Origin: Bacillota bacterium
GTDB lineage: Bacteria > Bacillota > Clostridia > Oscillospirales > Butyricicoccaceae
DNA: 7,733 nt
Reading direction: 5' to 3'
Assembly: GCA_030705725.1 (NCBI GenBank)
Contig: JAUZPW010000061.1
Location: 1 to 7,733, forward strand
Position numbers and translations under genes: made by a program
Part shown: positions 1-7,485 of the stretch, in pieces
How positions within the stretch are numbered: position 1 is the stretch's first letter
Layout of the letters: every line of letters begins with the position of its first letter
Notes under the pieces: model-generated
Seen by the model: only the letters and a program-made list of their open reading frames with translations
What the model was told of the DNA's origin: nothing
Database searches by the model: none

Positions 1-1257
1 TATAGCCAGGTTCTTTTCCCGTTTACCTCTGAAGCGCTTTTTTTCAATCGGGGCGATTATGCCGAAGTTTATATTCATCGGCTGAAAATCCTTAACCGTT
101 TCGTCGCTTATATATGCGGCAAGCGCCCCGACAGCCGTTTCCCTCGGAAAAAGCACGGGCTCCCTTCCGTTTGCAAGCCGCCCCGCGTTAAGCCCCGCGT
201 AAAAGCCGGATGCCGCCGACTCTATATAGCCTTCAACTCCCGTCATCTGCCCCGCGAAAAAAAGCTCCGGCTTTTCTTTCAAACGGTAAAATCCGTCTAA
301 AAGGCGCGGCGAATCGAGGTACGAATTGCGGTGCATGACGCCGTAGCGCATAAACTCGGCTTCCCTTAGCGCCGGAACCATTGAAAAAATACGTTTTTGC
401 TCGGGGAATCTGAGGTGCGTCTGAAACCCTACCATATTATATAAGCTTCCGGATAAATTATCCCGCCTGAGCTGCAAAACGGCGTAAGGCTCCTTCCCGG
501 TGGCGGGGTCAATCAGCCCGACCGGCTTAAGCGGGCCGAACCTCAATGTGTCGTGCCCGCGCCTGGCCATAACCTCGACCGGCATGCAGCCCTCAAAAAC
601 CTTTTTGTCCTCGAAGCCGTGTACCATAGCTTCCTCTCCGGTTGCAAGCGCATCCGCGAAAGCGTCGTAGCATTCTTTATCCATCGGGCAGTTAAGATAA
701 TCGTCCCCCTCGCCCTTTAGATAGCGCGAAGCGAAAAACGCGTCCTCCATATGAATGCTCTCGAAAGCGACAAGCGGCGCCGCCGCATCGTAAAAATGCA
801 GCGATTCCCTTCCTGTAAGCTTTCCTATAGCGCTGAAAAGAACGTCCGACGTCAAAGGCCCCGTGGCAATAATCGTCGGCCCGTCCGGTATCTCCGTTAT
901 TTCCTTTTGTATTATCTCGATTTTCGGATTATTCCTGATTTTTTCCGTAACCGCTTTTGAAAAAGCCTCCCGGTCGACTGCCAGAGCGCCGCCCGCCTTG
1001 ACTTTAGTTTCCGCAGCGCATGATAGAATAAGCGAGCCAAGCCGCCTCAGCTCTTCCTTAAGAAGTCCGACGGCGTTTGAAAGCTCGTCGGACCGGAATG
1101 AATTCGAGCAAACAAGCTCGCAGAAATCTGCACTTTTATGGGCCGGGGTGGTTTTTTCAGGCTTCATTTCAAAAAGCCTGACCGGTACGTTTTGTAATGC
1201 TGCCTGCCATGCGGCCTCGCAGCCCGCAAGCCCCGCGCCGACCACGTTAATCGTCAT
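1..1257 (-). CDS. trmFO: Methylenetetrahydrofolate--tRNA-(uracil-54-C5)-methyltransferase TrmFO (3' end cut by window edge)
   Basis: TrmFO makes 5-methyluridine at position 54 in the T-loop of tRNAs in the cytoplasm, taking the methyl carbon from 5,10-methylenetetrahydrofolate and electrons from NAD(P)H through FAD. The frame is open for 419 residues from ATG at 1257 to base 1 with no stop, so about 15-25 residues are missing if the protein has the usual length near 435-440. Seen directly: an N-terminal dinucleotide-binding GAGLAG (residues 7-12), LVCSNSFRSD with Cys50 (48-57), IIATGPLTS (129-137), LHFYDAAAP (153-161), YLNCPM (187-192), FEGCMPVEVMARRG with Cys224 (221-234), RFGPLKPVGL (239-248) and GQMTGVEGYIESAASG (336-351). 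Cys50 and Cys224 match the two functional cysteines known in Bacillus subtilis TrmFO. The ATG overlaps the topA stop as ATGA; the nearest Shine-Dalgarno-like GAGGAG (1272-1277) is 14 nt away, which suggests translational coupling to topA. Gid/GidA-like FAD proteins are relatives, but these motifs are TrmFO-specific. Confidence 0.96.
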   Translation of the reverse strand, partial: MTINVVGAGLAGCEAAWQAALQNVPVRLFEMKPEKTTPAHKSADFCELVCSNSFRSDELSNAVGLLKEELRRLGSLILSCAAETKVKAGGALAVDREAFSKAVTEKIRNNPKIEIIQKEITEIPDGPTIIATGPLTSDVLFSAIGKLTGRESLHFYDAAAPLVAFESIHMEDAFFASRYLKGEGDDYLNCPMDKECYDAFADALATGEEAMVHGFEDKKVFEGCMPVEVMARRGHDTLRFGPLKPVGLIDPATGKEPYAVLQLRRDNLSGSLYNMVGFQTHLRFPEQKRIFSMVPALREAEFMRYGVMHRNSYLDSPRLLDGFYRLKEKPELFFAGQMTGVEGYIESAASGFYAGLNAGRLANGREPVLFPRETAVGALAAYISDETVKDFQPMNINFGIIAPIEKKRFRGKREKNLAI

Positions 1258-3338
1258 TTTTTCTTTTTAAGCTCCTCTTCCCAACCGCATTCCGGATTAA
1301 GACAAACGTTCTTCTTTTCTTCCTTGGTATACCTCTTAAAAACGGCTTTTCCGCAATTCGGGCATGTTTTTGTCGTCGGCTTGTCCCAGGTCATGAATTT
1401 GCATGTCGGGTTTTTCTCGCAGCCGTAATAGGAATAACCGCTTTTGGATTTCTTTTTTACGACGCGGGCGCCGCAAAGCGGGCATGAAACGCCGGTGTCC
1501 TCTGTGATCGGCTTTGTGCTTTTGCATTCGGGATAGCCCGGGCACGCCAGGAACTTTCCGAACGGGCCCTGCTTAATAACCATTTTTCTCCCGCAAAGAT
1601 CGCATAAAACGTCGCTTTCCTCGACGACCTTGATTCTCTTTTTCTCAAGATCCTTTTCCGCCTGCGACAGCTCACCCGAAAAGTTTTCGTAAAACTCCCC
1701 GAGCATTTTTTTGTAATCCGTCTTTCCGGCAACGATGCTGTCAAGCTCGTCTTCCATCTTTGCCGTAAACTTAACGTCGACTATATCGTTGAACTTGTCG
1801 CACATAAGGTCCGTTACGGCTTCTCCGAGCGCCGTCGGCTTAAGGCTTTTCTGCTCTTTTTTAACGTATTCTCGTCCTAAAACCGTTGAAATAATAGGCG
1901 CGTAAGTGCTCGGGCGGCCGATCCCCTTTTCCTCCATTTCGTGGATCAAAGAAGCCTCGGTATAGCGCGCGGGCGGCTGCGTGAAATGCTGCTCCGGCTC
2001 GATCTTTCCGGCTTTAAGCTCCATACCCTCGCTCATGCGCGGAAGCGCTCCGTCCTCCTCATTTTTGTCCTCGTCGCGGCTTTCCTCGTAAACCGCAGTA
2101 AAGCCCGCGAATTTAAGCGTCCTTCCGTTTGCCTTGAACACATAACCCGCAGAAATAATATCCGCCGAAACGGTGTCGTATATCGCGTCCGCCATCTGGC
2201 AGGCGACAAACCGCGACCATATCAGCTTGTAAAGCTTAAATTGGTCCGGTGTTAGGCTTTTTTTAACGGAATCGGGGGTCAGCGCGGGATCCGTCGGGCG
2301 GATTGCCTCGTGCGCGTCCTGTGCTCCGCTTTTTGTCTTATAGACCCTTGACTTAGCGGGCGCGAATTTCTCGCCGAAGCGTTCCTTTATATATTCGTGC
2401 GCGGCAGTAAGCGACTCGTCCGAAAGGCGGGTCGAATCCGTTCTCATATAGGTGATAAGGCCGGTTAGCCCCTGCTCCTTAAGCTCAACGCCCTCGTAAA
2501 GCTCCTGGGCAACAGCCATAGTGCGCTTCGACGCCATATTGAGCTTCCTCGACGCCTCCTGCTGCAAAGTCGAAGTGATAAACGGCGGGGCCGGGGAGCG
2601 TTTCTTTTCCTGTTCCTTTATCGTGCCGACGGTAAAAGCACTGCCCGTAACCGCGGCTAAAATACGGTCCGCGGCCTCCTTGTCCTTAAGCTCGATTTTA
2701 CCCTTGAGATCACCGTGAAACGAGGCGGGAAACGTTGAGCCTGAGGCCGAGAGCTCGGCCTTTATAGTCCAGTATTCCTTCGGCTTAAAATCCCTGATTT
2801 CGCGCTCGCGGTCGACGATCAGGCGTGTGACGACCGACTGAACGCGGCCCGCCGAAAGTCCCGGCCGGATTTTTCTCCATAAAAAAGGCGAAAGCTTATA
2901 TCCGACGATGCGGTCAAGTACACGCCTTGTCTGCTGCGAGTCGACGAGCTTATCGTCGATAGCGCGCGGCGCCTCTATCCCGGACTTAACTCCCTTGGCG
3001 GTAATTTCGTTGAACGTGATCCTTTTTGTGTTTTTATCGTCAAGATTAAGAAGCTCCTTGAGATGCCATGAAATCGCCTCGCCCTCGCGGTCGGGGTCGG
3101 TAGCGAGGTAAACGAATTCGCTGTTATCCGCGGCTTCCTTTAGCTCCTTAATTATTTTATCCTTATCTTCAATCGGTGTATATTGCGGAATGAACCCGCC
3201 CTCAATATCTACTCCGAGCTTTTTTTTCGGCAGGTCACGAAGATGTCCCATTGATGCTTTAACCTGATACCCGGAGCCCAGATACTTCGCAATCGTCTTG
3301 GCTTTAGCCGGCGATTCCACGATGACTAGCTTGGCCAT
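1254..3338 (-). CDS. topA: DNA topoisomerase I (type IA), with three C-terminal zinc ribbons
   Basis: TopA relaxes negative supercoils by cutting one DNA strand through a transient 5'-phosphotyrosine link and passing the other strand. The 694-residue protein starts MAKLVIVESPAKAKT, the Toprim domain entry with Glu8. The Toprim acidic triad DPDREGE is at 81-87. The catalytic tyrosine is Tyr297 in ITYMRTDS, with Arg299 beside it. HEAIRPT (343-349) and GIGRPSTY (472-479) are conserved core blocks. The C-terminus holds three four-cysteine zinc ribbons: Cys579/582/599/605, Cys619/622/640/646 and Cys659/662/679/684, followed by a lysine tail. Length and layout fit Firmicutes topoisomerase I. The chosen ATG (3338) lies 10 nt after a perfect AGGAGG (3349-3354). 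An adjacent TTG at 3341, 7 nt from the same site, would add one residue and cannot be excluded. The gene follows dprA by 23 nt, and its TGA overlaps the trmFO start. Confidence 0.98.
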   Translation of the reverse strand: MAKLVIVESPAKAKTIAKYLGSGYQVKASMGHLRDLPKKKLGVDIEGGFIPQYTPIEDKDKIIKELKEAADNSEFVYLATDPDREGEAISWHLKELLNLDDKNTKRITFNEITAKGVKSGIEAPRAIDDKLVDSQQTRRVLDRIVGYKLSPFLWRKIRPGLSAGRVQSVVTRLIVDREREIRDFKPKEYWTIKAELSASGSTFPASFHGDLKGKIELKDKEAADRILAAVTGSAFTVGTIKEQEKKRSPAPPFITSTLQQEASRKLNMASKRTMAVAQELYEGVELKEQGLTGLITYMRTDSTRLSDESLTAAHEYIKERFGEKFAPAKSRVYKTKSGAQDAHEAIRPTDPALTPDSVKKSLTPDQFKLYKLIWSRFVACQMADAIYDTVSADIISAGYVFKANGRTLKFAGFTAVYEESRDEDKNEEDGALPRMSEGMELKAGKIEPEQHFTQPPARYTEASLIHEMEEKGIGRPSTYAPIISTVLGREYVKKEQKSLKPTALGEAVTDLMCDKFNDIVDVKFTAKMEDELDSIVAGKTDYKKMLGEFYENFSGELSQAEKDLEKKRIKVVEESDVLCDLCGRKMVIKQGPFGKFLACPGYPECKSTKPITEDTGVSCPLCGARVVKKKSKSGYSYYGCEKNPTCKFMTWDKPTTKTCPNCGKAVFKRYTKEEKKNVCLNPECGWEEELKKKK

Positions 3339-3348
3339 CAAAAATGTT

Positions 3349-3354
3349 CCTCCT
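3349..3354 (-). promoter_or_regulatory. Ribosome binding site of topA (AGGAGG)
   Basis: A perfect AGGAGG on the minus strand sits just after the dprA stop codon. Two start codons are in reach: TTG at 3341 (7 nt) and ATG at 3338 (10 nt), directly adjacent and in frame. Because the family usually begins with the MAK-LVIVESP sequence, the ATG is preferred. Confidence 0.85.
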
Positions 3355-3361
3355 GTAGCTT

Positions 3362-4516
3362 TTATCTCTGGTCTAACGAAAAGTATTTACCCGGAAGCTG
3401 TTTTATTATGTTCTTTAACTGAAGAATTGTCAAGGCGGAAAGAACCTCAGGGGCGCTGAGCCCCGTCTTTTGTATTATTCTGTCTATGTGCACGGTTTTT
3501 TCGTCCGCGACCGCGCCAAAAATCGCCGCTTCCGTGGCGTTTAAGCCCTCGGGCAGCCCGACCTCGCATTTTGTCTCATAAACCGGCGTGCTCTGCGCCG
3601 CCTCCGGGATTTTATATTCTTTTGTTCCTATAAGCTTATGCGGATAAAGCCCCGAGTATTCCTCGAGAACGTCCGAAGCCTCCGTAATAAGCTTCGCGCC
3701 CTGCTGAATTAAGCTGTTTGTACCGCGGCAGCTTTCGGCGTCTATATTTCCGGGAACGGCGAAAACATCCCTGCCCTGCTCGAGCGCGTAATTCGCCGTA
3801 ATAAGCGCTCCGCTCGTAGCAGCCGCTTCAACGACAATGGTGCCGAGCGAGAGCCCGCTCAAAATCCGGTTTCTCGCTGGAAAATTTCCGGCAAGCGCCT
3901 GCATCCCGGGAGGATATTCGCTTATCAATGTTCCGGTCGCCGCGATGTCTTCCATAAGCCCCCTGTTTTCAGGCGGATAGCATATGTCGAGCCCGCATCC
4001 GAGCACGGCTGTCGTGGGTCTGCCTGCCTTTAATGCGCCTTTATGCGCGGCGGTGTCGATACCCGACGCCATTCCCGAAAGTATAACCGCGCCGGATTTT
4101 GAAAGACTGTATGCGAGCCTTTCCGCGTTAACGAGACCGTAGGGCGTAGCCTTCCTTGAGCCTACCATGCACAAAACGATTTCCTCGTCGAAATCCATCA
4201 TGCGCCCCTTGACGTATAAAAGCGCCGGCGCGGCGTGAACCGCCTTTAACCTATCCGGAAACTGCGCGTCCGCCATTGTTATTATTTTGATTTTAAGCCT
4301 GTCGCACTGCTCGAGAATCGAGTTTGCCCTGTCGAATGATTTGTTTTTCAGCTCGGCTAAGTCCCTTTCGCTTAAACGGGCGGCCTCTTTAAGCTCCGCG
4401 TCCTGCGCTGTGTAGATATTTTCAGGTGTCCCGAAAAAATCCAACAGCCGCGCGATTTTAACGCATCCAAGCCCCTTAAGCGCGTTCAGCCATACCCAGT
4501 ATTTAATAGCCGACAA
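3362..4516 (-). CDS. dprA: DNA-processing protein DprA (Smf family)
   Basis: DprA binds incoming or exposed single-stranded DNA in the cytoplasm and loads RecA onto it during natural transformation. It is also widely kept in bacteria not known to be competent. The 384-residue protein has a helical N-terminal region (about 1-75, HhH/SAM-like), a Rossmann-like DprA core (about 112-290) and a winged-helix tail (about 325-384, DML1-like). Core motifs seen: VGSRKATPYG (118-127), SGMASGIDTAAHKGAL (147-162), LGCGLDICYPPEN (172-184), SEYPPG (199-204), NFPARNRILSGLS (211-223), TSGALITANYALEQGRDVF (234-252) and GTNSLIQQGAKLI (265-277). The start is a TTG at 4516, only 4 nt after the methyltransferase stop; a GAGG (4525-4528) lies 8 nt before it, inside the end of the upstream gene. 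No better start exists near the N-terminus. No other competence gene is in the window, so a role in uptake cannot be judged here. Confidence 0.96.
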   Translation of the reverse strand: MSAIKYWVWLNALKGLGCVKIARLLDFFGTPENIYTAQDAELKEAARLSERDLAELKNKSFDRANSILEQCDRLKIKIITMADAQFPDRLKAVHAAPALLYVKGRMMDFDEEIVLCMVGSRKATPYGLVNAERLAYSLSKSGAVILSGMASGIDTAAHKGALKAGRPTTAVLGCGLDICYPPENRGLMEDIAATGTLISEYPPGMQALAGNFPARNRILSGLSLGTIVVEAAATSGALITANYALEQGRDVFAVPGNIDAESCRGTNSLIQQGAKLITEASDVLEEYSGLYPHKLIGTKEYKIPEAAQSTPVYETKCEVGLPEGLNATEAAIFGAVADEKTVHIDRIIQKTGLSAPEVLSALTILQLKNIIKQLPGKYFSLDQR

Positions 4517-4520
4517 ACTT

Positions 4521-5294
4521 TCACCCTCTTTTTGTCATTTCCCACATGAAGATCGCCGCCGAAACGGCCGCGTTAAGAGATTCAGTTTCGCCTTTCATCG
4601 GGATAATAAGCGCCCCCGCGCTAAGCTTTCTGAGCTCCTCCGAAACGCCGTGAGCCTCGTTTCCGATGATAACGGCGGCGTTTTCAAGCGGCAGGCTTCC
4701 GATGAGACCGGCGTCTTCCGACAGCACTGCGGAATAAAAAGGGATGCCCGATCTGTCGAACAACGTTTTTAATTCTTCGTATGACGCTTTGTAAAGCTTA
4801 ACCCTGAATAGAGAACCCATGGCCGAGCGCGCTGTTTTGGGTGAAAACGGATCGGCGCAGCTCCCGGTGAGAATAACGCCGCTTATCCCGAACGCGTCAG
4901 CCGTGCGGATTATCGTACCCAGGTTTCCCGGGTTCGAAACAGTGTCAAGTATAATATACGGGCCTTTTTTAAGCTCCCCGGGCACGGAAAGCTCCGGCAT
5001 TGGGCAGGAGAAAACTATACCCTGGGGCGTTTTGACGTCGGTGATTTTCCCCATGACCCTTTCGTCCGCGCAAAGAAGAGGCACCGAGAGCTTTTTCAGC
5101 GCTTCGGTCAGCGAGCCGTCAAGGCTCCCCTCGAGGTAAAAAACGTATTCCGGCTTTACTCCGCAGGACAAAGCCTCCTGTAAAAGCTTGTCGCCCTCAA
5201 GAATATATTCGCGGCAGGACTCTCTAAACGCCCTGTCTTTAACGAGCTTCGCAAAGCGGCGCACATATTGGTTGTCCATGCTTGTTATTGTCAT
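4521..5294 (-). CDS. SpoU/TrmH-family RNA 2'-O-methyltransferase (SPOUT superfamily; YsgA/RlmB-like)
   Basis: This is an S-adenosylmethionine-dependent methyltransferase expected to methylate a ribose 2'-OH in rRNA or tRNA. The 257-residue protein has a substrate-binding N-terminal domain (about 1-100; EYILEGDKLLQEAL at 29-42 is typical) and a trefoil-knot SpoU catalytic domain (about 112-255). All three SpoU motifs are visible: NPGNLGTIIRTADAFG (121-136) with the conserved Asn121 and Arg130, IIGNEAHGVS (209-218) with Glu213, and IPMKGETESLNAAVSAAI (231-248) with Ser239/Leu240/Asn241. The ATG at 5294 has only a weak GGGTGA site 5 nt upstream; a second in-frame ATG five codons later has no site. 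The target nucleotide cannot be told from sequence: TrmH, RlmB, TsnR and YsgA members share these motifs, so no symbol is given. It lies 68 nt after lysS and 4 nt before dprA. Confidence 0.92.
   Translation of the reverse strand: MTITSMDNQYVRRFAKLVKDRAFRESCREYILEGDKLLQEALSCGVKPEYVFYLEGSLDGSLTEALKKLSVPLLCADERVMGKITDVKTPQGIVFSCPMPELSVPGELKKGPYIILDTVSNPGNLGTIIRTADAFGISGVILTGSCADPFSPKTARSAMGSLFRVKLYKASYEELKTLFDRSGIPFYSAVLSEDAGLIGSLPLENAAVIIGNEAHGVSEELRKLSAGALIIPMKGETESLNAAVSAAIFMWEMTKRG
4525..4528 (-). promoter_or_regulatory. Ribosome binding site supporting the TTG start of dprA
   Basis: GAGG, within GAGGGTGA, lies inside the last codons of the upstream methyltransferase gene and 8 nt before the TTG at 4516. 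With a 4-nt gap between the genes, dprA translation is probably coupled to that of the methyltransferase. Confidence 0.6.
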
Positions 5295-5325
5295 CGTTTC
5301 ACCCGTTTGCGGCTAAAATATGGAA

Positions 5326-5357
5326 AAGAGGGCCCGCGTCATCACGAAGGTCCTCTT
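5326..5357 (-). terminator. Imperfect hairpin after lysS, possible weak terminator or attenuator
   Basis: On the minus strand AAGAGGACC and GGCCCTCTT pair over six bases, one A-C mismatch and two more G-C pairs around a 14-nt loop. The hairpin starts five bases after the lysS TGA. The tail is TTCCATATTTT, so the uridine run is short. Read on the plus strand the mismatch becomes a G-U pair, but no U-run follows there. It could trim read-through from lysS into the methyltransferase or protect the lysS 3' end; efficient termination is doubtful. Confidence 0.3.
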
Positions 5358-5362
5358 AAAAA

Positions 5363-6865
5363 TCAATCAGACGGTTTCATCGTCGGGAATAAAAGCACAT
5401 CTCTGATAGAGGCGCTGTCCGTAAACAGCATAACGAGGCGGTCGATTCCCATGCCCATTCCGCCGGTCGGCGACAGGCCGTATTCAAGAGCGTTAATGTA
5501 ATCGTCGTCCATCATGTTCGCTTCCTCGTCCCCCGACGCTCTCAGCTGTGCCTGGCGCATAAAACGCTCCTTCTGGTCGATCGGGTCGTTTAGCTCCGAA
5601 AACGCATTTGCAAGCTCACGGCGGGCAATAAACAGCTCAAAGCGCTCTGTAAGCCTCTTGTCGTCCTTTTTGCGTTTTGCAAGCGGCGAAACCTCGACCG
5701 GATAATCCGTAATGAACGTCGGCTGCAAAAGCTTTTCTTCAACCTTCTCCTCAAACATAAAGCTTAAAAGATCGCCTCTCGAGGGGCATCCCTCAAATTC
5801 GACGCCAGCGGCCCTGACGGCCTTTTGCGCCGCAGCATCGTCCGGAATCTCCGAAAAATCGACGCCGGTATATTTTTTTACGGCCTCTGTCATAGTCATT
5901 CTCGCCCAACCCGGCGACAAATCTATCTCTTCGCCCTGATAAACCACTTTGCAGCCGCCAAGCACCTTTTCAGCGGCGTTCGTAATGATTCCCTCGGTAA
6001 TATCCATCATATCATGGTAATCCGCATAAGCCTCATAAAGCTCGATCGTCGTAAACTCGGGGTTATGCTTGACGGACATGCCCTCGTTTCTGAAAATCCT
6101 GCCGATTTCGTAAACCCGCTCAAGGCCTCCGACGATTAATCGCTTTAAGTGAAGCTCGGTCGCAATCCTAAGGTACATATCTATATCAAGAGTGTTGTGA
6201 TGCGTGATAAAAGGCCTCGCCGTAGCCCCGCCGGGAATCGTATTCAACACCGGCGTTTCGACTTCCATATATCCCCTGTCGTCTAAATAGCTTCTGATGC
6301 TTTTAATGACGGCGCTGCGGATTTCAAACGTGCGCCGCACCTCGGGGTTCACAATAAGGTCAACATATCTCTGACGGTAACGCAGATCCTGATCCTTAAG
6401 GCCGTGGAATTTTTCCGGCAGCGGCTTTAACGACTTTGAAAGCAACGTGATCTCCGTCACATGGATAGATATTTCACCGCGTTTTGTCTTGAAGACGGTT
6501 CCGGCCGCGCCGACAATATCGCCTATATCGAATTTTCTGAAACGCGCATAGCTTTCTTCTCCGACCTCGTCGATTCTGACGTAAAGCTGGATTCTGCCCT
6601 TCTTGTCAAGAATATCGCAGAAGGACGCTTTTCCCATATCCCTTTTGGACATAATCCGTCCCGCAAGGGAGACAAGCTTCCCTTCCGTAGTTTCAAAATT
6701 ATCCTTAACGTCTGTCGTGTGATGCGTAACGATATATTTTGTGATCTCAAACGGGTCGTGCCCTTCCTGCTGAAGCTCCGCAAGCTTTTCGCGGCGCACC
6801 CTGAGAATTTCGGTTAGATTTTCCTGTTCTTCGCTGCTGTTTAAACTATTAACTTCCCCGGCCAA
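5363..6865 (-). CDS. lysS: Lysyl-tRNA synthetase, class II
   Basis: LysRS charges tRNA-Lys with lysine using ATP, through lysyl-adenylate, in the cytoplasm. The 500-residue protein is the normal length for the bacterial class II enzyme. It has a helical N-terminus, an OB-fold anticodon-binding domain (about 62-145) containing SLAGRIMSKRDMGKASFCD (66-84), then a class II catalytic core. Motif 1 lies around 183-207. Motif 2 (258-280) reads FRNEGMSVKHNPEF and onward. Motif 3 (464-480) contains LSPTGGMGMGIDRLVML with the conserved Arg476. RYRQRYVDL (162-170) is the typical LysRS linker. The start is TTG at 6865: AGGAGGG (6873-6879) stands 7 nt before it and the next in-frame alternative, a GTG 22 codons on, has no such site. 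No T-box or other lysine-responsive leader is visible upstream, so expression probably follows greA. Confidence 0.98.
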   Translation of the reverse strand: MAGEVNSLNSSEEQENLTEILRVRREKLAELQQEGHDPFEITKYIVTHHTTDVKDNFETTEGKLVSLAGRIMSKRDMGKASFCDILDKKGRIQLYVRIDEVGEESYARFRKFDIGDIVGAAGTVFKTKRGEISIHVTEITLLSKSLKPLPEKFHGLKDQDLRYRQRYVDLIVNPEVRRTFEIRSAVIKSIRSYLDDRGYMEVETPVLNTIPGGATARPFITHHNTLDIDMYLRIATELHLKRLIVGGLERVYEIGRIFRNEGMSVKHNPEFTTIELYEAYADYHDMMDITEGIITNAAEKVLGGCKVVYQGEEIDLSPGWARMTMTEAVKKYTGVDFSEIPDDAAAQKAVRAAGVEFEGCPSRGDLLSFMFEEKVEEKLLQPTFITDYPVEVSPLAKRKKDDKRLTERFELFIARRELANAFSELNDPIDQKERFMRQAQLRASGDEEANMMDDDYINALEYGLSPTGGMGMGIDRLVMLFTDSASIRDVLLFPTMKPSD

Positions 6866-6872
6866 AAATTAG

Positions 6873-6879
6873 CCCTCCT
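6873..6879 (-). promoter_or_regulatory. Ribosome binding site supporting the TTG start of lysS
   Basis: AGGAGGG lies 7 nt before TTG at 6865. No ATG or GTG occurs in frame at suitable spacing, so this site decides the start. The strong site may offset the weaker TTG codon. Confidence 0.85.
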
Positions 6880-6889
6880 GCCCGATGCC

Positions 6890-6936
6890 AAATATAAAAC
6901 GACCACAGGACAATCCCCGCAGCCTTGTGAAGTCCG
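6890..6936 (-). terminator. Imperfect hairpin with U-rich tail between greA and lysS
   Basis: On the minus strand an outer CG(G)AC/GTCG and an inner CAC(A)AGG/CCTGTG give ten base pairs interrupted by bulges and a TT on one side, around a 13-nt loop. TTTTATATTT follows immediately (6890-6899). The layout resembles a weak intrinsic terminator that would set greA mRNA above lysS mRNA, but the bulges make the stem poor and chance is possible. Confidence 0.3.
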
Positions 6937-6959
6937 GCGCTTTTCAGCATGTAAAAAAC

Positions 6960-7442
6960 CTATTCGTTTTCCTTCCAGATTTTAAGGATTTCATACTTTA
7001 TTTCGCCTATCGGCACTTCGACCGTGACAATATCGCCGACTCTTTTCCCCGAAAGCGCGCGGCCCACGGGCGACTCGTCGGAAATATACCCCATGACGGG
7101 ATTCGCGTCCCTTGCTCCGACTATGCGGTACTTTTCCTCTTCATTTGTCTCAAGATCAAGCACCTTGACGGAAAGCCCGATATTAGCCTCGTTCGAGCTT
7201 ACGCTGTCCTCGCTTATCAAAACCGCGTTCGCAAGTATGTTTTCAAGCTCGGCAATTTTAGAGAAAACCTTTCCCTGCTCGTTTTTCGCCTCGTCGTATT
7301 CGCTGTTTTCGGAAAGGTCGCCGAAAGAGCGCGCTTCCTTAATAAGCTCCGCGACTTCGTGTTCGCGTACGTTTTTTAAATAGTCCAGCTCCTTTTCGAG
7401 CTTTTCCATGCTTTCTTTTGTCAGCTTATACTGTTTCTGCAC
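6960..7442 (-). CDS. greA: Transcription elongation factor GreA
   Basis: GreA enters the secondary channel of stalled, backtracked RNA polymerase and stimulates cleavage of the transcript's 3' end so elongation can resume. From GTG at 7442 the protein has 160 residues, the usual size. The N-terminal coiled-coil (about 5-75) carries the acidic tip in FGDLSENSEYDEAKNEQ (40-56), with Asp42 and Glu45 at the positions of E. coli Asp41 and Glu44. The C-terminal FKBP-like domain (about 85-158) contains SPVGRALSGKRVGD (124-137). A GTG at 7457 would add five residues (165 in all). I prefer 7442 because AAGGTGG (7454-7460) lies upstream of it at 11 nt, whereas a site for 7457 would be buried in the leader hairpin (7461-7485). 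It is the first gene after the strong promoter, and lysS follows, an arrangement frequent in Firmicutes. Confidence 0.96.
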   Translation of the reverse strand: MQKQYKLTKESMEKLEKELDYLKNVREHEVAELIKEARSFGDLSENSEYDEAKNEQGKVFSKIAELENILANAVLISEDSVSSNEANIGLSVKVLDLETNEEEKYRIVGARDANPVMGYISDESPVGRALSGKRVGDIVTVEVPIGEIKYEILKIWKENE

Positions 7443-7460
7443 TTGATAAAACCCCACCTT

Positions 7461-7485
7461 CCATACCGGTTTTCGCCCGGTATAG
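7461..7485 (-). promoter_or_regulatory. 5'-leader hairpin of the greA transcript
   Basis: CTATACCGG and CCGGTATGG pair into a nine-base-pair stem with a single U-G wobble and the seven-base loop GCGAAAA. It would begin only about three nucleotides from the predicted 5' end of the mRNA and stop directly before the AAGGTGG ribosome binding site. Such 5'-terminal stems are known to protect transcripts from 5'-end-dependent decay; that role here is inference. No U-run follows, so it is not a terminator. Confidence 0.6.

Noticed and set aside
1254..1257. Frameshift at the topA-trmFO junction
   Set aside because: The overlap is a regular ATGA stop-start overlap between two complete reading frames, not a broken gene.
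863..1270. Plus-strand open frame of 135 codons
   Set aside because: It lies entirely antisense to trmFO, whose minus-strand frame carries all the family motifs.
6866..6959. T-box or lysine riboswitch before lysS
   Set aside because: The gap is too short and contains no T-box consensus or lysine-riboswitch core; only the imperfect hairpin is present.
6885..7379. Plus-strand open frame of 164 codons opposite greA
   Set aside because: It is the shadow of greA; GreA motifs are intact on the minus strand and the plus frame resembles no known protein and has no convincing ribosome binding site.
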